Shown here: positions 34,040 to 42,683 of the stretch, piece by piece
How the letters are laid out: each line of letters starts with the position of its first letter
How positions within the stretch are numbered: position 1 is the first letter of the stretch
From: C7867-006 sp964453075
GTDB lineage: Bacteria; Patescibacteriota; Minisyncoccia; Phycocordibacterales; DATDWN01
Assembly (NCBI GenBank): GCA_964453075.1
Contig: CAYVNM010000004.1
Span: forward strand, 1-64,000
Direction of reading: 5' to 3'
Length of the DNA: 64,000 nt
The notes under the pieces: generated by a model
Database searches by the model: none
What the model was told of the DNA's origin: nothing
Seen by the model: the letters and a program-made list of their open reading frames with translations, nothing else
Translations under genes and position numbers: made by a program

Positions 34040-34723
34040 ATGAGTTACGACGAAGATCTCCTCCGAGAGCTCGGAGAGGTGTTGGAACAGGGAGGTGCTC
34101 TTGTTAGTCACATCAAACTTCTGATCCGTTCGCCCGGTACAGTTCGTGGCTTGATCAGTGTTCTCGATGGAGAGTCGAAAATCGTTGAGGAGCTGGCAGC
34201 CAAACCTATTCCTACAAGGAGCTGGTTTTTGTCTCTACCAGAGATGGTGTCAGAGGGATGTTCTGGGGTCGAGATGGTTAACAGGCTTCGTGGTGATGGT
34301 TACCACGTTGGTCATGTGGCCAAGAGTGTCATGCGTAGCCCTGATTTTAAGGTCTCTGCTGCTGGTGTGACATATCGGCCAGTGGTTGTTGACGGCGCGA
34401 ATTTCTCTGATACTCAGCGCATCTCCAAGAATGTCATCAGGGTGGCAACCGAGGAACTAGGGCTCTTGGTTCCACCTGCCGAGCTGGCGGCCCTTCTTCG
34501 GCGATTGGTCATTCCAACCGATCACGAAAGATTGGGTTTCCGATGGATTGTGGTTATGCACAACTTGATCAATGATTCATCGGGGTATCCATGTCGTCTT
34601 GGCTTGGCTCAGAACGGTAATACTCCGGCACTGAACCCGTATCCAGGGAACGACTCTCGAGAGTGGTTGTCTAATACCGGGTTTGTTTTCCTGAAAAAGG
34701 AACCCGTACTTCCTTCCCACTAG
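34040..34723 (+). CDS. Unknown 227-aa soluble protein (cassette C7)
   Basis: 227 residues, beginning MSYDEDLLRELGEVL. No signal peptide or membrane helix. The N-terminal 60 residues are helical. A segment MVNRLRGDGYHVGHVAKSVMRS looks like a helix-turn-helix-like pair, and the C-terminal half ends with NDSREWLSNTGFVFLKKE. No family recognised; DNA binding is only a possibility. AAGGAAT before 34040 fixes the start. The leader has a GGCC-TTTT-GGCC hairpin. GC and codons contrast with rnhB and rpmF. Confidence 0.65.
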   Translation: MSYDEDLLRELGEVLEQGGALVSHIKLLIRSPGTVRGLISVLDGESKIVEELAAKPIPTRSWFLSLPEMVSEGCSGVEMVNRLRGDGYHVGHVAKSVMRSPDFKVSAAGVTYRPVVVDGANFSDTQRISKNVIRVATEELGLLVPPAELAALLRRLVIPTDHERLGFRWIVVMHNLINDSSGYPCRLGLAQNGNTPALNPYPGNDSREWLSNTGFVFLKKEPVLPSH

Positions 34724-34778
34724 AGTTCACAAGGCCTGGGACAGTTGGCTCGCAAGAGCTTTCTGGTTCCAGGCCAGC

Positions 34779-34800
34779 GCCCGACATTAGTCGGGCTTTT
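34779..34800 (+). terminator. Terminator of cassette C7
   Basis: GCCCGAC-ATTA-GTCGGGC then TTTT; an outer CCTGG...CCAGG pair encloses the segment just upstream. Confidence 0.85.
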
Positions 34801-34843
34801 CTAATAGTTGATTTTTTTTGAGCTTTAATGTAGTGTATCTCGT

Positions 34844-35071
34844 ATGGTTGTAAGAATGCGTCATACAAAAAGTCAAAGAAACAGAACTCGATCTCACCAT
34901 CGTTTGTCTTCTCCTGCTGTTACAGTGGATAAAAATACGAATGTTCCACATTTGCGACACAGAGCATCTCTAGTTACTGGTCAATACAAAGGCCGTGTTG
35001 TTATTGATATGCAAGCAAAGATCGCAAAAAAGGCAAAGAGAGAGAAAGAAAATAAAAAAGAGGGAAGATAG
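34844..35071 (+). CDS. rpmF: Ribosomal protein bL32, zinc-free
   Basis: Large-subunit protein. RHTKSQRNRTRSHHRLSSP (about 6-24) is the family N-terminus and YKGRVVID its end. The four zinc cysteines are absent. A Lys-rich tail (AKIAKKAKREKENKKEGR) makes it 75 residues, longer than usual. A weak -10 (TAGTGT) ends 7 nt before the ATG. Its neighbour NusB-Nudix follows after 53 nt with its own -10. Confidence 0.88.
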   Translation: MVVRMRHTKSQRNRTRSHHRLSSPAVTVDKNTNVPHLRHRASLVTGQYKGRVVIDMQAKIAKKAKREKENKKEGR

Positions 35072-35124
35072 AAGTTTTCAGACTTTGTTTAATTTTGAAA
35101 TAAGTTTTATACTATAATTATAGT

Positions 35125-36033
35125 ATGGCAAACAGGCACCTTTCTAGATCTATCGTATTACAAACACTCTTTGAGTGGGATTTTGCTTCTAAGGATTCAG
35201 GTGATGTTACAGAAATTTTTAAACGTAATGTAAGAGAATTTGCTCCGGGTCACGGAGATTTTTCTTTTATGGAGAATTTACTTTCTGGAGTTTTGGAAAA
35301 GCAAAAGGACATAGATTTAATAATAGAAAAAGCTGCCCCAGATTGGCCTATAGACAAAATAAGTATTATAGACAGAAACATACTTAGGATAGGTTTGTAT
35401 GAACTACTTTTTTCTGATAAATCTGAGGTTCCACCAAAGGTTGCAATAAACGAGGCAATAGAGTTGTCAAAGGCTTTTGGTGGCGAAACATCTAGTAAGT
35501 TTGTTAACGGTGTTTTGGGTGCTGTATACAAGGAGCTTGGAGAGCCTGGTAAGGATGAGACTTCCAAGGATAAAAAGAAGGTACAATCTAGCATGAATGT
35601 TCCTATTCAGAACCTTGGGGGCGCTGTTGTTTATGCAAAAGATGGAGAGGATATCTATTTAGCCTTAGTGCATGATGTATTTGGGCATTGGACTTTGTCT
35701 AAAGGCAAGATCGGAGATAGTGAAGAAACAAAAGATGAAAGTGTTGAAGATGGTACAAAAAGAGAAATAAAAGAGGAGCTGGGATTGGATATAGATATTA
35801 AGGAGAAATTAGGAGAAAATGAATACCCAACATACCACCCAGAAAAAGGTAAAATAAAAAAACACGTTACCTATTTCTTGGCCGAATCAAAATATCAAGA
35901 ACTTCATCCGGAGGCTAAGGGTGGTTTGGATGATGCACAATGGTTCAAGTTGGCTGATATAATTGACTTAAATTTTTATAATGATATCCTGCCGATAGTT
36001 ACCAAAGCAATAAACATACTTCTAAAGAAGTAA
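35125..36033 (+). CDS. Fusion of transcription factor NusB and a Nudix hydrolase
   Basis: 302 residues. The NusB domain (about 1-140: RSIVLQTLFEWDF, IDRNILRIGLYELLF, VAINEAIELSKAFGG, KFVNGVLGAV) binds boxA RNA during rRNA antitermination. A Lys/Asp linker joins it to a Nudix domain (about 160-300) whose box reads TKREIKEELGLD with the REUxEExGU core. The stretch between the box Gly and the central Glu is about two residues longer than standard. The Nudix part resembles diadenosine-polyphosphate or (d)NTP hydrolases. TATAAT ends 6 nt before the ATG, so it is leaderless. Rnc follows 12 nt on. Confidence 0.88.
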   Translation: MANRHLSRSIVLQTLFEWDFASKDSGDVTEIFKRNVREFAPGHGDFSFMENLLSGVLEKQKDIDLIIEKAAPDWPIDKISIIDRNILRIGLYELLFSDKSEVPPKVAINEAIELSKAFGGETSSKFVNGVLGAVYKELGEPGKDETSKDKKKVQSSMNVPIQNLGGAVVYAKDGEDIYLALVHDVFGHWTLSKGKIGDSEETKDESVEDGTKREIKEELGLDIDIKEKLGENEYPTYHPEKGKIKKHVTYFLAESKYQELHPEAKGGLDDAQWFKLADIIDLNFYNDILPIVTKAINILLKK

Positions 36034-36045
36034 ATATCAAAAACT

Positions 36046-36741
36046 ATGGACAAGGATTTTGCAGAATTTCAAAAAAATGCAAATCTCGTATTCAAAGATA
36101 CGAGTCTTTTACGACAGGCTTTTATCCATCGTTCTTATATAAACGAAAATAAACAATCCGGTCTTTCTCACAACGAGAGGCTAGAGTTTTTGGGTGATGC
36201 AGTTTTGGAATTAGTTATTACAGATTACTTATATAAAAAATATACAGAAAAAGCAGAGGGTGAGCTTACTGCCTACAGGTCAGCACTAGTCAATGCAGAC
36301 ACGTGTGCCGGCATAGCTATTGATCTCAATATGGGAGAGTATCTCTTGCTATCAAAAGGTGAGAGCAAGGATGTTGGTCGTGCAAGGCAGTATATTTTGG
36401 CTAATGCGCTAGAGGCTTTGATAGGTGCAATTTATCTTGATCAAGGATATGACTCTGCTAAGAGTTTTATAGAAAAAAACTTTACTCCAAAAATAGAAGA
36501 TATAATTTCTGCTAAAAGCTTTATAGATAGTAAGAGCTTATTTCAAGAAAAGGCACAGGAATTCGATGGTGTAACTCCTTCTTATAAAACCATTAAAGAA
36601 GCAGGTCCTGATCATGAGAAGAAATTTACCGTTGGTGTTTATGTTGGGAAAGATCTAATGGCTACAGGTGAAGGGGAATCAAAGCAAGAGGCTGAACAAA
36701 ATGCAGCCAAAGAAGCGCTCAAGACTCGTGGTTGGAATTAA
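36046..36741 (+). CDS. rnc: Ribonuclease III
   Basis: Cuts double-stranded RNA in rRNA and mRNA maturation. 231 residues. HNERLEFLGDAVLELV (about 45-60) is the signature with the catalytic acids; ANALEALIGAIYLDQGY supplies the second acidic pair. A double-stranded-RNA-binding domain occupies about 160-230 (KSLFQEKAQEFDG, GEGESKQEAEQNAAKEAL). Twelve nt after NusB-Nudix, so both probably share one transcript and link rRNA antitermination with processing. Confidence 0.95.
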   Translation: MDKDFAEFQKNANLVFKDTSLLRQAFIHRSYINENKQSGLSHNERLEFLGDAVLELVITDYLYKKYTEKAEGELTAYRSALVNADTCAGIAIDLNMGEYLLLSKGESKDVGRARQYILANALEALIGAIYLDQGYDSAKSFIEKNFTPKIEDIISAKSFIDSKSLFQEKAQEFDGVTPSYKTIKEAGPDHEKKFTVGVYVGKDLMATGEGESKQEAEQNAAKEALKTRGWN

Positions 36742-36760
36742 TTTTGTGAAAAATTAGGAT

Positions 36761-36786
36761 AAAAACACATTGTATTATGTGTTTTT
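36761..36786 (+). terminator. Terminator after rnc
   Basis: AAAAACACAT, TGTATT loop, ATGTGTTTTT. Confidence 0.85.
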
Positions 36787-36828
36787 CATTTATTCAAAAA
36801 ACTTTGTTATACTTTGGAGGTAAAATAT

Positions 36829-39084
36829 ATGTATCTCAAATCTATTGAATTGAATGGTTTCAAGAGTTTTGCTAAAAAAAGCGAACTCAATTTTACGTCA
36901 AAAATATCAGCAATTGTGGGTCCAAATGGTTCTGGAAAATCTAATGTTGCGGAATCTTTTAGTTTTGTCTTGGGTGAACAATCAATCAAGTCTCTTCGTG
37001 GTAAAAAAGGGGAGGATTTGATATGGAATGGTTCAGGAGATTTACCCAGGGCCAATAGAGCAAGTGTAAAAATAGTTTTTGATAATAGTAGCAAGTTTTT
37101 GCCCATAGATTATGAAACCGTGACAATAGAACGTGTAGTTCTTCGTGACGGTGTCAATGAATATCTTATCAATGGTTCGCAGGTGAGACTGCGAGATGTT
37201 GTAGAACTTTTGGCTTCTGCTCATATTGGTTCTTCTGGACATCATATTATTTCGCAAGGTGAGGCAGACAGGATTCTCAATGCCAATATTAAAGAAAGGA
37301 AATCAATGATTGAAGATGCATTGGGCTTAAAAATGTATCAATATAAAAAACAAGAAAGTGAAAAAAAACTTATTAAGACTAAAGAAAATATAGCTCAGAC
37401 ACAGTCTCTTCGTAGAGAGATTATGCCTCATATAAGGTTCTTAAAGAAACAAGTAGAAAAAGTTCAAAAGAGCATAGAGCTAAAAGAGGAATTGCAAAAA
37501 GAGGCTTTGGAATATTGTAAGAGAGAGGATGAATATATAAACAAAACAACCAATAGGATTTTGGATGAAAAGAAGCCATTACTTGTAAAGGAAAAAGAAT
37601 TAGAAAATGAATTATCCGAAGCTAAAGCAATACTTGAAGGTGCAAAACACAAGGATGCTACATCTGAGGAGTTGATTACCTTGGAAAAAGACTTACATGA
37701 AGTTAGAAATGAAAAAGACAATCTATTTAGAGAAGTGGGTAAATTGGATGGAGAAGTTTCCTCGCTAGTTAGAATGGTTAAAAAACAAGAAGAGTTTGCC
37801 TTTTCTCTAGAACACAAAACAGTAAATCTTGTTGATGTAGAAAATTTATCTTTACAAATAGAGAGAAAGATTAAAGAAGCAAAAGAAGTGGGTGACATAG
37901 AAACCATTATCAAAGCTCTAGACGATGTAGGAGAACTCCTATCTGGTTTTATAGATAAAAACAAAGAAAAGGTTGATAACTCTCTTCTCACAGAAGCAAA
38001 CAAGGATATAGAAAATTTAAAAGAATCAAAGAAAAAAATAGAAGAATCTCTAGAGAAAGTAAAGTTTAGAGAAAAAGAACTTTCTGATAAATATTCTGAA
38101 TTACAAAATAAAATAGAAAAGGAAAAAGATTCAAATCGTGATGCAGAAAAAGCTGTTTTTAGGGTTATGGCGGAGTCTCAGGAGGTTCGTTCAAAACTAC
38201 ATAGTCTGATTTCTGAAGAAGAAACCCTTCGTTTAATAAAGGAGGATTTTAAGAGAGAGTTGACAGAACTTGGTATGATGCTTGGCACGCACGTATTACA
38301 GTTTCAAAAAATTTCTACAGACAGCTTATCGGATGAACCAAGGGGTGTACAAGAAGAAAGACGAAGAAAGATAGAAAAAATAAAGATAAGGCTAGAAGAT
38401 GCTGGTGGTGCCGGTGGGGCAGATGTTTTGAAAGAATACACTGAGGCTAGTGAAAGAGACGCATTTCTTGAAAAAGAACTTACTGATCTGGAAAAGTCAG
38501 CAGGGTCTCTAACAGAACTTATAGCAGATTTGGATATGAGACTTTCTACAGAGTTTAAAAGTGGAGTTGAAAAAATAAATGCTCAATTCAAAGAGTATTT
38601 TGCTGTGATGTTTGGAGGGGGGGAAGCCAGACTTTCTGTGGTTGCCCCAACCAGACGCAAGAAGAAAGATATTGATGATTTGTTGCAAACAGATGATGAG
38701 TTGGTTGAAACTATCGAGGAAGATACAGAAGAAGGGATAGATATTGAAGTTAATTTGCCTAAGAAAAAAGTAAAAGGTTTGATGATGCTTTCTGGTGGTG
38801 AAAGAGCATTAACTTCTATTGCTCTTCTGTTTGCTATTTCTCAGGTTAATCCTCCACCGTTTATTATTTTGGATGAAACAGATGCTGCGTTAGATGAGGC
38901 AAACTCCAAAAAATACGGTGATATGATAGAAAATCTTTCAAAATATTCCCAATTGATTTTGATAACTCACAATAGAGAAACAATGTCTCGAGCAGGAATT
39001 CTTTATGGAGTGACTATGGGAATGGGTGGTGGTTCTAAGTTGTTATCAGTTGCTTTTGATGAGGCGGTAACCATAGCAAAGTAA
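36829..39084 (+). CDS. smc: SMC-family chromosome protein, short form without evident hinge
   Basis: ATPase that shapes and segregates the chromosome. 751 residues against about 1180. Walker A GPNGSGKSN (31-39), the R-loop SLRGKKGEDLIW, signature LSGGERALTSIALL and Walker B FIILDETDAALDEAN are intact. The central coiled coil (about 165-560) is short and I cannot see the Gly-rich hinge domain that dimerises normal SMCs. Start 36829 is the only resident start with a clear GGAGG, 9 nt upstream; a TTG 15 nt earlier is less likely. It may work like hinge-less Rad50/SbcC-type proteins. Confidence 0.87.
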   Translation: MYLKSIELNGFKSFAKKSELNFTSKISAIVGPNGSGKSNVAESFSFVLGEQSIKSLRGKKGEDLIWNGSGDLPRANRASVKIVFDNSSKFLPIDYETVTIERVVLRDGVNEYLINGSQVRLRDVVELLASAHIGSSGHHIISQGEADRILNANIKERKSMIEDALGLKMYQYKKQESEKKLIKTKENIAQTQSLRREIMPHIRFLKKQVEKVQKSIELKEELQKEALEYCKREDEYINKTTNRILDEKKPLLVKEKELENELSEAKAILEGAKHKDATSEELITLEKDLHEVRNEKDNLFREVGKLDGEVSSLVRMVKKQEEFAFSLEHKTVNLVDVENLSLQIERKIKEAKEVGDIETIIKALDDVGELLSGFIDKNKEKVDNSLLTEANKDIENLKESKKKIEESLEKVKFREKELSDKYSELQNKIEKEKDSNRDAEKAVFRVMAESQEVRSKLHSLISEEETLRLIKEDFKRELTELGMMLGTHVLQFQKISTDSLSDEPRGVQEERRRKIEKIKIRLEDAGGAGGADVLKEYTEASERDAFLEKELTDLEKSAGSLTELIADLDMRLSTEFKSGVEKINAQFKEYFAVMFGGGEARLSVVAPTRRKKKDIDDLLQTDDELVETIEEDTEEGIDIEVNLPKKKVKGLMMLSGGERALTSIALLFAISQVNPPPFIILDETDAALDEANSKKYGDMIENLSKYSQLILITHNRETMSRAGILYGVTMGMGGGSKLLSVAFDEAVTIAK

Positions 39085-39107
39085 AACTTCTAAATTTGGA
39101 GGTTTTA
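39083..39107 (+). repeat. Vestigial palindromic 3' element (A7)
   Basis: AAAACTTCTAAATTTGG then AGGTTTTA right at the smc stop: the outer arms of a family A element (compare A6 and A2) with the centre missing. Could also be a simple weak terminator. Confidence 0.4.
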
Positions 39108-39163
39108 TATTCTCGCGAACGAGGCTTACACGAATAAGAGTTGGTGTGTGGATAAAATGAAGT

Positions 39164-39186
39164 GGGCGACGCTTGTGGCGTCGCCC
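39164..39186 (-). terminator. Terminator hairpin of cassette C8
   Basis: On the minus strand GGGCGACGC, CACAA, GCGTCGCCC followed by a loose T-rich stretch. Confidence 0.7.
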
Positions 39187-39195
39187 GTGGGGGAT

Positions 39196-39432
39196 CTAGG
39201 CAGCAACCTGCCATGTGACCTTGCGGAACACTCGAGGTGGGTAGTGTCGAACTTCACCGTGCAAGCCCGTGATTGGTGGGCCGTTCGGTGAATCTCGAGA
39301 AAGTACGAGCTCTCCCTTGTCGTCAATTTCCACAACATAGGGAAACCCGTAGAGAGGGGCAAGTCCCAGCAGTCCCAACTGCTGGACCCTGTCCCCGCGG
39401 TTGAACACTTCTGATTGGATTTCCATACCCAT
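39196..39432 (-). CDS. Unknown 78-aa protein (cassette C8)
   Basis: 78 residues, MGMEIQSEVFNRGDRVQQLG, then a beta-rich middle (PYVVEIDDKGELVLSRDS) and a basic end (YPPRVFRKVTW). It looks like a small SH3-like or Tudor-like barrel, but I cannot name a family. GGGAGG 7 nt upstream fixes the start. A TATAGT lies upstream at 39471-39476 on the minus strand, though no good -35 is visible, unlike the other cassettes. Convergent with smc. Confidence 0.6.
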   Translation of the reverse strand: MGMEIQSEVFNRGDRVQQLGLLGLAPLYGFPYVVEIDDKGELVLSRDSPNGPPITGLHGEVRHYPPRVFRKVTWQVAA

Positions 39433-39503
39433 TCCACTGCCTCCCTTTTTTTGGTGATCAATCTCTCTTTACTATACAACACTATTTAGTAAAAAGAAAT
39501 AGC

Positions 39504-41468
39504 TTAGTTAATTAACTTATAATCCAAAACTCTTTTTTCTATATCAGCTGAAACAACCTTAAATCGCAAAGAATCTCCTAGGGTAAACTTTCTTCCCGTC
39601 TTTTCTCCTTTTAGAGAATAATTTTTTTCATCTAAAGTATAAAAGTCGTCTCCGATGTCTCGTATTTTTACCATACCCTCACATTTTGTTTCTTTTTCTT
39701 CAATGTATATACCCCAGTCAGTAACTCCTGTTATTGTTCCATCAAATTCTTCATCAATGTGCTCTGACATGTATTCTACTTGTTTGTATTTTATACTTGC
39801 TCTTTCAGCATCTGAAGCTTTTTTCTCTAGTTCGGAAGAAGCCAAACAAATACTTTCAAACTTCTGGTACTCGTCTTGCTCAATTTTTCCACCTTTTAAC
39901 TCCCTTTCAAGAAATCTGTGTACTAAAAGGTCTGGATATCTGCGTATCGGGGAAGTGAAATGTGTGTAATATGTAAAAGCTAAACCAAAATGACCAATAT
40001 TTTTTGTAGAATAAACAGCCTTGGCCATACTACGAATAGTAGCTGTTTTTATTAGCTCTTCATTTGGTGTGCCTTCTACTTGTTTTAATAAATTATTTAT
40101 ATCTTTTGATGTTACTTTCCCTTCCTTATTTTTCAAGTCAAAACCAAGAGCTTTTAGAAATATAGAAAGATTTTCTATTCTTTCTGGGTCGGGATTGGCA
40201 TGTATTCTATAAACTGATTGGGAACCTTTTTTTCTTATATCTTTGTTTTGAGACATGAATATAAACTTGGCTACCGCCTTGTTGGCCAAAAGCATATATT
40301 CTTCTACTAGTTTATGAGTTGCCAATCTTGTTTTTTTATAAACTCTAATTGGTTTTCCGTCCTTATTTAGTTCAAATTTTACCTCTTCAGTTTCAAAATT
40401 AATTGCTCCAGCATTAAATTTTTTCTTCTCTAGTTTTTGGGCAATATCTTTTAGTTTGCGGAGTTCTGTTTGGTATGGACCATTTTTTTTGCCGTCTATT
40501 ACATCCTGGGCCTCTTCGTATGAAAATCTTTTGTCACTATGAATTATGGTTCGTCCAAACCATTCTTCCAAAACTTCTCCATCTCCAGTTATCTTGAATA
40601 TGGCTGAAAATGTAAACTTGTCTTCGTTTGGATTTAGAGAACACAGATCATTGGATAGTATCTCAGGAAGCATTGGTATAGTACGGTCTACAAGATAAAC
40701 CGACAGACCTCTTTTTTCTGATTCATGATCAAGCCTAGTTCCTGGTGTTACAAAATAAGAAACGTCTGCTATGTGAACCCCAACCTCGTATTGGTTATTT
40801 CCCAAATCTTGAAAAGAAATAGCGTCGTCAAAATCTTTCGCATCAGCAGGGTCAATAGTCATAGTGGTTACACCCCTCATGTCTTTTCGATTTCTTATTT
40901 CTGTCTCAAAGTGATTTTTGTATTCTTTTTTTATTTTTTCAGCTTCTTTTTCTACCTCTGAAGGAAATTCAATACGAAAACCTTTTTCTAATACAATAGA
41001 TTCCATTTCTGTATTATTTTCACCCTTTTGACCTATTATTTTTACTAGCTCACCTTCAGGATATTCTGAATCCCAATCAATGATTTTTACTAAAACCTTG
41101 TTACCTATAGAAACTTTTATATTTTTTGGCAAGAAAATATCAACATACAATCTCTTGTCATCAGGAACAACAAATGTTTTTCCATCATGTCGATCTATTA
41201 CTCCCACAAATTCTTTTTTGGACCTGGTGATGATTTTTGTGACTTTGCCTTGAGGTCGATTTCTGATTTTTTCACCAGTTAAGGAAATTTCCACTATGTC
41301 TCCTGGGAATGCCCTATTTATGTATTGTGGTTGTATTTCTATGCTATTTTTGTCACTTGTACCAACTTGTTTTCCCTGTATGGTGGTGGGTATGTCAAAA
41401 AAACCAACACCTTTTGTGTTGATGCTTATGGGGCCTATTAGGGTCTTATTTGTTGTCTGTTTTTTCAC
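39504..41468 (-). CDS. rnr: Ribonuclease R (RNase II/R family exoribonuclease)
   Basis: 3'-5' exoribonuclease for structured RNA and quality control. 654 residues. A cold-shock-like OB region lies at the N-terminus. The catalytic RNB domain (about 195-530) has TIDPADAKDFDDAISF (the Asp cluster), HIADVSYFV, SVYLVDRTIPMLPEILSNDLCSLNP and TSPIRRYPDLLVHR. An S1 domain closes the chain (GTITGVTDWGIYIEE). The start is GTG at 41468, 6 nt after a minus-strand TATAAT: leaderless with a GTG codon. Divergent from rpsP. Confidence 0.94.
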   Translation of the reverse strand: MKKQTTNKTLIGPISINTKGVGFFDIPTTIQGKQVGTSDKNSIEIQPQYINRAFPGDIVEISLTGEKIRNRPQGKVTKIITRSKKEFVGVIDRHDGKTFVVPDDKRLYVDIFLPKNIKVSIGNKVLVKIIDWDSEYPEGELVKIIGQKGENNTEMESIVLEKGFRIEFPSEVEKEAEKIKKEYKNHFETEIRNRKDMRGVTTMTIDPADAKDFDDAISFQDLGNNQYEVGVHIADVSYFVTPGTRLDHESEKRGLSVYLVDRTIPMLPEILSNDLCSLNPNEDKFTFSAIFKITGDGEVLEEWFGRTIIHSDKRFSYEEAQDVIDGKKNGPYQTELRKLKDIAQKLEKKKFNAGAINFETEEVKFELNKDGKPIRVYKKTRLATHKLVEEYMLLANKAVAKFIFMSQNKDIRKKGSQSVYRIHANPDPERIENLSIFLKALGFDLKNKEGKVTSKDINNLLKQVEGTPNEELIKTATIRSMAKAVYSTKNIGHFGLAFTYYTHFTSPIRRYPDLLVHRFLERELKGGKIEQDEYQKFESICLASSELEKKASDAERASIKYKQVEYMSEHIDEEFDGTITGVTDWGIYIEEKETKCEGMVKIRDIGDDFYTLDEKNYSLKGEKTGRKFTLGDSLRFKVVSADIEKRVLDYKLIN

Positions 41469-41522
41469 CCGGGTATTATAACATAGTTGACCCTTTTATA
41501 GTATTCTGTTAGTATAGCCAGC

Positions 41523-41948
41523 ATGTTAAAGATAAGACTACAGAGGGTGGGAAGAAAACACGAACCAACATTTCGTTTGGTTTTGACTGACTCAAAAAAC
41601 TCTACAAAAAGCGGAAGATATCTAGAAAATCTAGGAAGTTATGATTCAAGACACGGAGAAGATGCAAACTTCAAAGCAGACAGAATAAAACACTGGATGT
41701 CACAAGGAGCTCAAGTTTCCGCTACTGTTCACAACATGCTTGTAAGTAAGAAACTTATTGAGGGAAAGAAAATAAACGTCCTTCCTTTGAAGAAAGCTAT
41801 AGTTAAGGAAGTGGCTCCTGATACTGTGGTTGCAGAACCTGTTACTGTCGAAGAAAAAGTGGTAGAAACACCAGCACCTGTTGTGTCGGCTGAGGATGCT
41901 CCAGCAGAGGTTGTGGTTGAAGCTGTAGAGACAGAAAAAACAGCATAA
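41523..41948 (+). CDS. rpsP: Ribosomal protein bS16
   Basis: Small-subunit assembly protein. The first 80 residues are the family core (MLKIRLQRVGRKHEPTFRLVLTDS, YLENLGSYD, KADRIKHWMSQGAQVS). A Val/Glu/Ala-rich tail of about 55 residues follows (APVVSAEDAPAEVVVEAVE), an extension common in lineages with reduced genomes. TAGTAT ends 7 nt before the ATG. Precedes khpA and trmD as in many bacteria (rpsP-khpA-rimM-trmD), but rimM is missing here. Confidence 0.94.
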   Translation: MLKIRLQRVGRKHEPTFRLVLTDSKNSTKSGRYLENLGSYDSRHGEDANFKADRIKHWMSQGAQVSATVHNMLVSKKLIEGKKINVLPLKKAIVKEVAPDTVVAEPVTVEEKVVETPAPVVSAEDAPAEVVVEAVETEKTA

Positions 41949-41956
41949 TAAAAGAG

Positions 41957-42042
41957 AATAGTCAGTCTTGTGGTGGATTTTCAGTACTAAGGTAACCTAA
42001 CTCTTTAAGGGGGTACTGGAGTTCACCACAAGATTGACTATT
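41957..42042 (+). terminator. Long hairpin after rpsP
   Basis: A 19-bp outer stem (41957-41975 with 42024-42042, one G-U pair) 8 nt after the rpsP stop ends in TTTTT. It encloses a CAGTAC / GTACTG stem and a small AGG/CCT hairpin. Its plan resembles family A elements but the internal motifs are not shared. Confidence 0.75.
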
Positions 42043-42102
42043 TTTAGTTTTCGTTGATATAATAATACGGTATCCTTTTACAATTAATCGATAGAATTCA
42101 TT

Positions 42103-42417
42103 ATGGAACAAGACGTAAAATTTTTGGATTTTGTAGTCAAAGCATTAGTTGAGCACCCAGAAGATGTAAAAATAGTTCGAACAGTAGATGAAATGGGTGT
42201 CCTTATGAACCTAGATGTTCACAAGGATGATATGGGTAAAATAATTGGACGAGAAGGTAATACAGCAAAGGCTATAAGAACTTTGCTAAGAGTTGTGGGA
42301 ATGAAGAACAACTCAAGAGTAAATTTGAAAATTAACGAACCAGCAGGGGGTATGCCAGAGGTTAAGGCGGGAGCGACAAAGTCCTTAGATGACGCAATGG
42401 CAGACCTAAAAATCTAA
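42103..42417 (+). CDS. khpA: KH-domain RNA-binding protein KhpA
   Basis: 104 residues. One KH domain with the GxxG loop as GREG in IIGREGNTAKAIRTLLRVV (about 47-65). The family binds many RNAs and acts with KhpB in cell-length and division control. N-terminal FLDFVVKALVEHPEDV is typical of the bacterial KhpA/YlqC family, and the C-terminal 25 residues are an extra tail. Its last codons and stop lie inside the left arm of element A3. Standard neighbour of rpsP and trmD. Confidence 0.9.
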   Translation: MEQDVKFLDFVVKALVEHPEDVKIVRTVDEMGVLMNLDVHKDDMGKIIGREGNTAKAIRTLLRVVGMKNNSRVNLKINEPAGGMPEVKAGATKSLDDAMADLKI

Positions 42418-42531
42418 TTTTGGCGAATTTCTGCGTTGCTAGTTTTGTTTGTTCCGCGCGCAGTATTGTTATACAGCTTGGTCACAAGCAAAACGTCGCG
42501 CCTTGAACTTCATCCAAAATTATCTTTTAGG
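42405..42531 (+). repeat. Palindromic 3' element A3
   Basis: Left arm CCTAAAAATCTAATTTTGG contains the khpA stop; right arm CCAAAATTATCTTTTAGG. Internal motif CGAATTTCTGCGTTG left, CGCCTTGAACTTCAT right. Second stem GTTTTGTTTG / CAAGCAAAAC, apical GTAT-TGTT-ATAC with GTTCCGCG and CTTGGTCA flanks shared with A5. Confidence 0.8.
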
Positions 42532-42564
42532 ATTTTGAAGATAGGGTTTTTAAATTTGATAAAT

Positions 42565-42598
42565 AAAAACAAAACTCCTTTTTGGGAGTTTTGTTTTT
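42565..42598 (+). terminator. Terminator before cassette C9
   Basis: AAAACAAAACTCC, loop, GGAGTTTTGTTTTT. Its T-run overlaps the TTGACA of the C9 promoter. Confidence 0.85.
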
Positions 42599-42625
42599 GA
42601 CATATAGATTTGTTTGGATTATTCT
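42597..42625 (+). promoter_or_regulatory. Promoter of cassette C9
   Basis: TTGACA (42597-42602), 17-bp spacer, TATTCT (42620-42625); GGAGG ribosome site at 42672-42676. Confidence 0.65.
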
Positions 42626-42683
42626 CTTGTCAGAAGTGGAGCATCTTTAAACCAATCGACATATCTTTTCTTGGAGGTCTGAA

